This document shows positions 6,501 to 10,124 of a stretch of DNA of 10,124 nt, in pieces. The notes below the pieces were generated by a model. It was not told the origin of the DNA. It worked only from the letters and a program-made list of their open reading frames with translations, and ran no database searches. The first letter of the stretch is position 1, and each line of letters starts with the position of its first letter. The stretch comes from Auxenochlorella pyrenoidosa. Taxonomy: Eukaryota; Chlorophyta; Trebouxiophyceae; Chlorellales; Chlorellaceae. The position numbers and the translations under genes are program-made. The DNA is taken from assembly GCA_001430745.1 (NCBI GenBank), contig KQ481946.1:860314-870437 (forward strand), written 5' to 3'.

Positions 6501-8813
6501 TTTGTCACCGTTGACCTGCAGCTGCCAGAGGCAAGGGGCCCAAGCAAGGGGCCCAGGTTTAAGGGGCGCATGCAAGGGGCCCAGGGTTTAGGATGGCCTT
6601 GACCGAAATCGGGGCTCGAGCATCGCAAGAGAGCGCCGGGGGTGGCGCGCGCCAGCAGGCGCGTGCCCCCACCCGGTCGGGGCCTGCGGCTCGCCGCCGT
6701 CGCTCGCAGGCGCTGCGCCGCGCCATGACACCGCCTGCCCCGCCTCCTCCACCTGGCCCCTCACACCCAGCAGACCCCCGCCGACTTCAACAACTGGAAC
6801 GAGAATGAGGACCTCATCTCGTTCCACCTGGACACAATACACCACCAGCTGCAGCAGGCGTACGTGGGCATGGCGCTGGCAGTGGCCGCCGGCCGCGCCT
6901 TTGTCCTGCCAAAGGTGCGCAGGGGGGCCCGCCGACAGGGGCGCGCGCCCGCCTGGGAGCCCCGGGCAGCCCGCGGCCCCGCCCTCCGCCTGCCCCCTGC
7001 CTTGCCTGGCTGGGTCCCTGCTGCGCCCTGCCTGGTGCGTCCTTCATGGCGGCGTGGCAGCCGCGAGTCACAGCGTAGCGCGCCCCCCGCCCCACCACCC
7101 ACCCCCCCTTCCCCCACCACACCCACACCACCACCACCACCACCACCCTGCCCACCCTCGCAGTTCATGTGCTGGTGCGAGAAGATCTGGTACAGCGTGG
7201 TGCGGTGCCGCACGGCCGAGGCGCAGGACATGCCCTTCCCGGTGGCCTGGTGGGTGGCCCTGTGTGTCGGGGTGGGGGTGGGGGGGCCCGGCTCCGGCGC
7301 CTATGCCCGGCGTGCCCTTGCAAGCCATCGCCATGGGGGGGGCACGCCGTCGCCCTGGGTGGAGCTGACCACCAGCAGGGCTTGGTGGGCGGGCTCTGCT
7401 GGCACCCTGGCCGCCGTCCCGCCCCCTGTGCTCAAGTCTCCCACAGGCGCTGCCTGTTGTGGCAGCGCAGGGGAGGGGTGGTGCAGTGCGGTGCGCCTGG
7501 CTCTGCGGCCTGCCGGGTGGCCCCGTTCCGGCGTCCATGCCCGGGCTGCGCGCTATCGAGCCGTCGACCGCTTGCGGGCGGGTGCGGAGGCGCCTGCCAT
7601 GCTGTTGCGGGCCCCCACCGCCCTCCCGCGGCCTCTGCCCCGCGCCCTGCGCCTGCAGCCCCCAGGACTACCTGTTCCAGCCCGGCAACTATGACGACGC
7701 GCCGGGGCAGCACGGCACACCGCTCGCGCTGCGTGAGGCCGGCTTCCTGCACAGCAGGCGCACCCCGGCAGAGGTCAAGGTGGGTCCCCGCCCCCGAGGA
7801 GCCGCCTCCTAGGCTCCCGCCTGCGCCACGCGCTCGCCGCGTAAGCTCAGGCCCGGTTGCAGCCCTCTTCCCGTGCATGCGCACGCATCCGAGCCCCGGC
7901 CTGCGGGGGTGCCCGGCCCCTGACCCTCGCGCTGCGCGCGCTGCGCCCGCCCTGCAGGACTCGGTGCTCACTATCCAGCCCTCTGCGGAGCTGGGCTGCT
8001 CCGACTGCGTCAAGGAGCGGCCGGCGGGCGGCGCGGGCGGCGCGCCGCTGCTGCTTGTCCCGCCGGGCCTGAGCGACGAGCAGCTGCTGCCGCTGCTGGC
8101 GCCGTATGCGCGGTACCGCGTCTGGCGGCTCAGCTTCGAGGGGGTGGGCGGCGCGGCGCGCACGTACCGCGGGTTTGCGGAGCCAGCGACGGCAGAGGCG
8201 TTCAACCGGCGCATGGAGCACATGACGACAAACTTCTGCTGCAGGTGTGAGGGGCAAGCAGGGCGGTCGGCAGGGGGGGGCAAGCAGGGTGGTCGGCAGG
8301 GCACGTGGGGCAGGGGTGGTCGATGGGCTGCGGGGGGCAAAGCAGGCGGGGGGGTGGGGCTGGCGCGCAGAGCGGCGCGCCGATGCGGCCGCCTGGTGTG
8401 GGAGCGTCCCACGTGGGGTGGCTGCGCTGCAGCAGCATGCGCCTGGGCAAGCGCTCCAGCTGCAACTGCCCATGCACCTGCCTGGCCCCAGTACATCAGG
8501 CTCTGCATGGCAAGGCCGGCCATGCTCCTTCACACCCTGGATCCCAGCTGCTCCCTTCCCTCGGGCTGCCTGCACGCCAAACACGTTGTTGCCCGCCCAG
8601 CGCCCCCAGTCTAACCACCTCCATACGCACCGAAACCCACACCAACACGCATCACCGCACCCACCCCACCCCCGGTACTGCAGGCGCGCCGAGGAGTCTC
8701 CGCGGTACCACAAGGAGGACCGGAACAGCGTGCAGCTCAGCATGACGGGAGAGTTTCGCTACGAGGGCGGCGGGCGGACGCGGGAGGCAGACCCTGCGGT
8801 GGTGCGATGGTGA
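3600..8813 (+). CDS. XEG113: GT77-family arabinosyltransferase, XEG113-like, full length
   Basis: Fourteen exons: 3600-3884, 4017-4070, 4310-4421, 4686-4844, 5084-5179, 5447-5568, 5835-5935, 6074-6119, 6375-6530, 6774-6914, 7164-7249, 7659-7779, 7958-8244 and 8684-8813; 1896 nt, 631 aa, close to plant XEG113 length. Residues 5-22 are a hydrophobic signal/anchor, followed by an Ala-rich stem to about 85. The GT77 domain runs from about 88 to 360: NNTVMVAV, AGIDYYV, WSKVFLLD, the VVSDVDAVWF motif with DVD at 184-186 (metal/sugar-nucleotide binding), SFNTGIYLLRNN, FSAWHNKVW, VQPYVVHMTW and PGKRSRLRDMGLW. The C-terminal domain from about 368 contains GRAFVLPK (417-424) and cysteines 427, 429, 439, 453. 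Plant XEG113 adds arabinofuranose to hydroxyproline-linked arabinan on extensins in the Golgi; the same kind of role is inferred for algal Hyp-rich glycoproteins. Introns 2, 4 and 9 use GC donors, each needed to keep the aligned reading frame and length. Sequons occur at N88 and N365. The exact sugar linkage cannot be read from sequence. Confidence 0.88.
4518..4551. repeat. C-rich (CCCCCA)n low-complexity tract in intron 3 of the GT77 gene
   Basis: A run of CCCACCCCC-type sequence lies within intron 3 (4422-4685). It is simple sequence typical of introns here and shows no coding or other signal. Confidence 0.8.
4611..4685. repeat. Tandem 10-bp repeat abutting a splice acceptor
   Basis: Seven 10-bp units, variants of TGCCACGCTG and CGCCCCGCTG, run from 4611 to 4680. 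The next unit begins CGCAG and is itself the acceptor of intron 3, so exon 4 starts at 4686. Copies at 4631 and 4641 are identical, as are those at 4661 and 4671. The array therefore supplies the sequence where a polypyrimidine tract normally sits. Confidence 0.85.
6234..6337. repeat. 26-bp tandem repeat (minisatellite) in intron 8 of the GT77 gene
   Basis: The core CCTGTGCTGTCAA starts at 6234, 6260, 6286 and 6312, exactly 26 bases apart, with CACCGCCG-type spacers. A fifth decayed copy starts at 6338. The array sits entirely within intron 8 (6120-6374), upstream of its acceptor. Confidence 0.9.
6531..6590. repeat. Short repeats of the GC splice-donor sequence in intron 9
   Basis: GCAAGGGGCCCA occurs at 6531, 6544 and 6572, with a related AAGGGGCGCA at about 6561. 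The first copy is the GC donor of intron 9 (GAG|GCAAGG). The others are duplicates just inside the intron. Confidence 0.75.
7081..7150. repeat. C-rich and (CCA)n simple sequence in intron 10
   Basis: C-rich blocks pass into a CCA-repeat (about 7119-7147) near the end of intron 10 (6915-7163), upstream of the CGCAG acceptor at 7163. It is ordinary simple sequence. Confidence 0.75.
7250..7658. other. Intron 11 of the GT77 gene (409 bases)
   Basis: The donor TG|GTGGGT and acceptor CCTGCAG|CC join a split Cys codon (residue 453), giving PVACPQDY in line with PVPCP in the paralogue. The paralogue has no intron here. A G-rich run lies near the 5' end (about 7268-7290). I see no embedded gene. Confidence 0.75.
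8245..8683. other. Intron 13 of the GT77 gene (439 bases) with a 26-bp direct repeat
   Basis: This is the longest intron of the gene, with donor AG|GTGTGA and acceptor CTGCAG at 8683. Near its start GCAAGCAGGG(C/T)GGTCGGCAGG appears twice with a 26-base offset (about 8254 and 8280), in G-rich sequence. The rest has no recognised feature. Confidence 0.75.
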
Positions 8814-8863
8814 CCGACTGTGCGTCGCTGTCGCCATTACCCGGCGCCCCCCCTGTCTTGCTC

Positions 8864-8868
8864 TGTAA
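8864..8868 (+). promoter_or_regulatory. Putative polyadenylation signal TGTAA of the GT77 gene
   Basis: TGTAA lies 50 bases after the stop at 8811-8813 on the same strand. It is the first such pentamer after the stop and is typical for green algae. Confidence 0.65.
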
Positions 8869-9485
8869 CTGCGACACGCAATGCGGCAGCAACCCAGGCT
8901 TTGTGTAGCGGCTGTGACCATCGAGGCGTGAACAGTACAAGATGGCAGGGGCCCACTGTGGTGCCAGCTGGCGGGGCTGACCCGGCAGACCCGCTGGCTG
9001 GCGTCCTAGCAGGGCATGCCTGAGAAGGCTGCAGCATGTGTCCTTTCCCTTTCATCAGCTTTGAGTCACTTGCAAGGGTTACAGGTGCATCGAGGGCGGG
9101 GGAGGGGCTGTGCATTGCCGCGGGAGCAGTCCAAAGGGCGTGACCCTGGCGCCCCGTTCAGCAGCCGGTGAAGCTGCTAAACGGGGGCTGGGGAGTGGCG
9201 GGGCAGTGCTAGTGCATCAGGGGGAGCGATGGCATGCAGGCTTGGGAGCGAATCTGGGTCACAGGTGCAGGGGTCGAGGTCAGCACAAGGGGCGCCCCGG
9301 TGCCAGGGGCCCGCAGGTCAAGAGTCACATGTACAGTCGAGTTACTTGAGCTGGCATGCTGCTGTGTTCTCGGCCTGTTGGGGCCCGAACATGAAGGTAG
9401 GGGCAGAGGGGCGGTGGCGCCCTGACGCAGACGGCTCCATGCCAGCGGATGCCGCCGTGAGTCCCGGGTAGGCCTGCCCTTTCAT
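8869..9485. other. Convergent intergenic region plus probable 3' UTR of the rightmost gene
   Basis: The two flanking genes run towards each other. TTACA at 9079-9083 reads TGTAA on the minus strand and would give the rightmost gene a 3' UTR of about 400 bases. The open frames here show no recognisable domain, and I see no RNA gene or mobile element. Confidence 0.5.
9079..9083 (-). promoter_or_regulatory. Putative polyadenylation signal TGTAA of the rightmost gene
   Basis: TGTAA on the minus strand, about 400 bases past the stop codon at 9486-9488. It is the only clear candidate I found between there and the GT77 gene end. Confidence 0.45.
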
Positions 9486-10078
9486 TTACTCGCAGTGGAT
9501 GTCCTTATAACGCATAGCCGAGTCCAGCCAGAAGCTCTGCAGGCGTGGGGAAGGTGTGGGCAGGAACAAGGGGATCAGGCAGGGTACAGGGCGGAGTGGG
9601 CATCGGGTGCGTTCAGGGGTGCGCAGCAGGCTTCTGCACGCTGCCGCTGGCGGGCAGCGCTTCTGGGTGCGACTGAGTGTGAGTGAGGCACCGCTGGCCT
9701 CACCGGCGCGCCCAGGCGGTTGTCGCGCAGGGTGTTGATGCGGGCGCGGCAGAGCGCATACACCTCCTGTCCGTTGGCGCAGACGTACTGCGGGTGGATA
9801 AGGGCTAGAGCCGAGTGTTAGCGCCATGGTGCAGAGGCATGCGGGCAGGTGACTGACTGCGACGCTAACAGACGGATGCCGATGCAAGATGGCCAGTCCT
9901 GCCGATGGAGCTGTCGACGAGGCTGTGTGCAGCCAGGGGCTGTCAGTGGCAATGGCCCACCCGCTGCAGCCCCCGCCCACCTGCACGTGGGCAACAAAGC
10001 CGTACTGGCCGACCAGCTGGGGCGGGCCCACCCAGCCGGGGATGCGCGAGTTGTAGCAGCCGCGGACGGGCTTGATGC
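9486..10078 (-). CDS. C-terminal exons of an unrecognised protein (partial, continues past the right edge)
   Basis: Three exons read leftward with clean borders and compatible phases: 10078-9981, 9787-9704 and 9536-9486, ending in TAA. The first begins mid-codon after the acceptor GCGCAG, so earlier exons lie outside the window. The 76 complete codons before the stop give IKPVRGCYNSRIPGWVG, then QYGFVAHVQ, YVCANGQEVYALC, RINTLRDNRLGAP and finally SFWLDSAMRYKDIHCE. Visible traits are four cysteines, several aromatic residues and a polar C-terminus. There is no membrane segment. I do not recognise the family. The splice structure is well supported (phase 0 at both internal junctions), but no function is proposed. 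Confidence 0.65.
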
Positions 10079-10106
10079 CTGCGCAGCAAAGGCGATAAGG
10101 GTTGGC

Positions 10107-10124
10107 GGGGTTGGGGTTGGGGTT
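10107..10124. repeat. (GGGGTT)3 repeat at the window edge
   Basis: Three exact GGGGTT units end the window, preceded by an imperfect GGGTTGGC. On the minus strand this is AACCCC repeats lying in the intron upstream of the exon starting at 10078. It resembles a ciliate-type telomere repeat but is most simply intronic low-complexity sequence. It may continue beyond the window. Confidence 0.7.

Noticed and set aside
7169..8614. A 481-codon open frame on the plus strand as an independent gene
   Set aside because: Only 7958-8244 is coding in this frame (exon 13). The remainder reads through introns and out-of-frame exons, which is common at high GC.
10101..10124. Chromosome end (telomere)
   Set aside because: Only three units are visible, of a type not expected in green algae, and a spliced gene must continue beyond the edge.

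Overview
The window looks like nuclear DNA of a unicellular green alga (Chlorophyta). A Chlorella-type trebouxiophyte is my best guess, but the class is inference. The evidence is very GC-rich sequence, genes broken by many introns of about 100-440 bases with GT(or GC)...AG borders, C/CA-rich tracts inside introns, and the pentamer TGTAA (the usual green-algal polyadenylation signal) shortly after the stop codons. No bacterial-style operon, rRNA, tRNA, CRISPR array or transposon is visible.

Four protein genes are present, two cut by the window edges. (1) 95-152, plus strand: last exon of an unidentified gene. (2) 825-3309, minus strand, 7 exons, 426 aa: a membrane-anchored protein containing only the C-terminal domain of XEG113-type proteins. 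(3) 3600-8813, plus strand, 14 exons, 631 aa: a full-length GT77-family arabinosyltransferase of the XEG113 type, with a DVD metal/sugar-nucleotide motif. (4) 9486-10078, minus strand: the last three exons of an unrecognised gene that continues past the right edge.

Genes 2 and 3 are paralogues arranged head to head, with 290 bases between their start codons. They share a C-terminal domain with identically spaced cysteines and three intron positions, but gene 2 has no glycosyltransferase domain. The likely setting is Golgi arabinosylation of hydroxyproline-rich cell-wall or secreted glycoproteins, with gene 2 as a possible non-catalytic partner or a domain doing a separate job. That pairing is an inference from homology and arrangement.

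The unusual features are the half-length paralogue, three GC-AG introns in gene 3 (one at a position where gene 2 has a GT donor), a perfect 14-bp-arm hairpin in a gene 2 intron, and several short tandem repeats confined to introns. Genes 1 and 2 converge, and so do genes 3 and 4.
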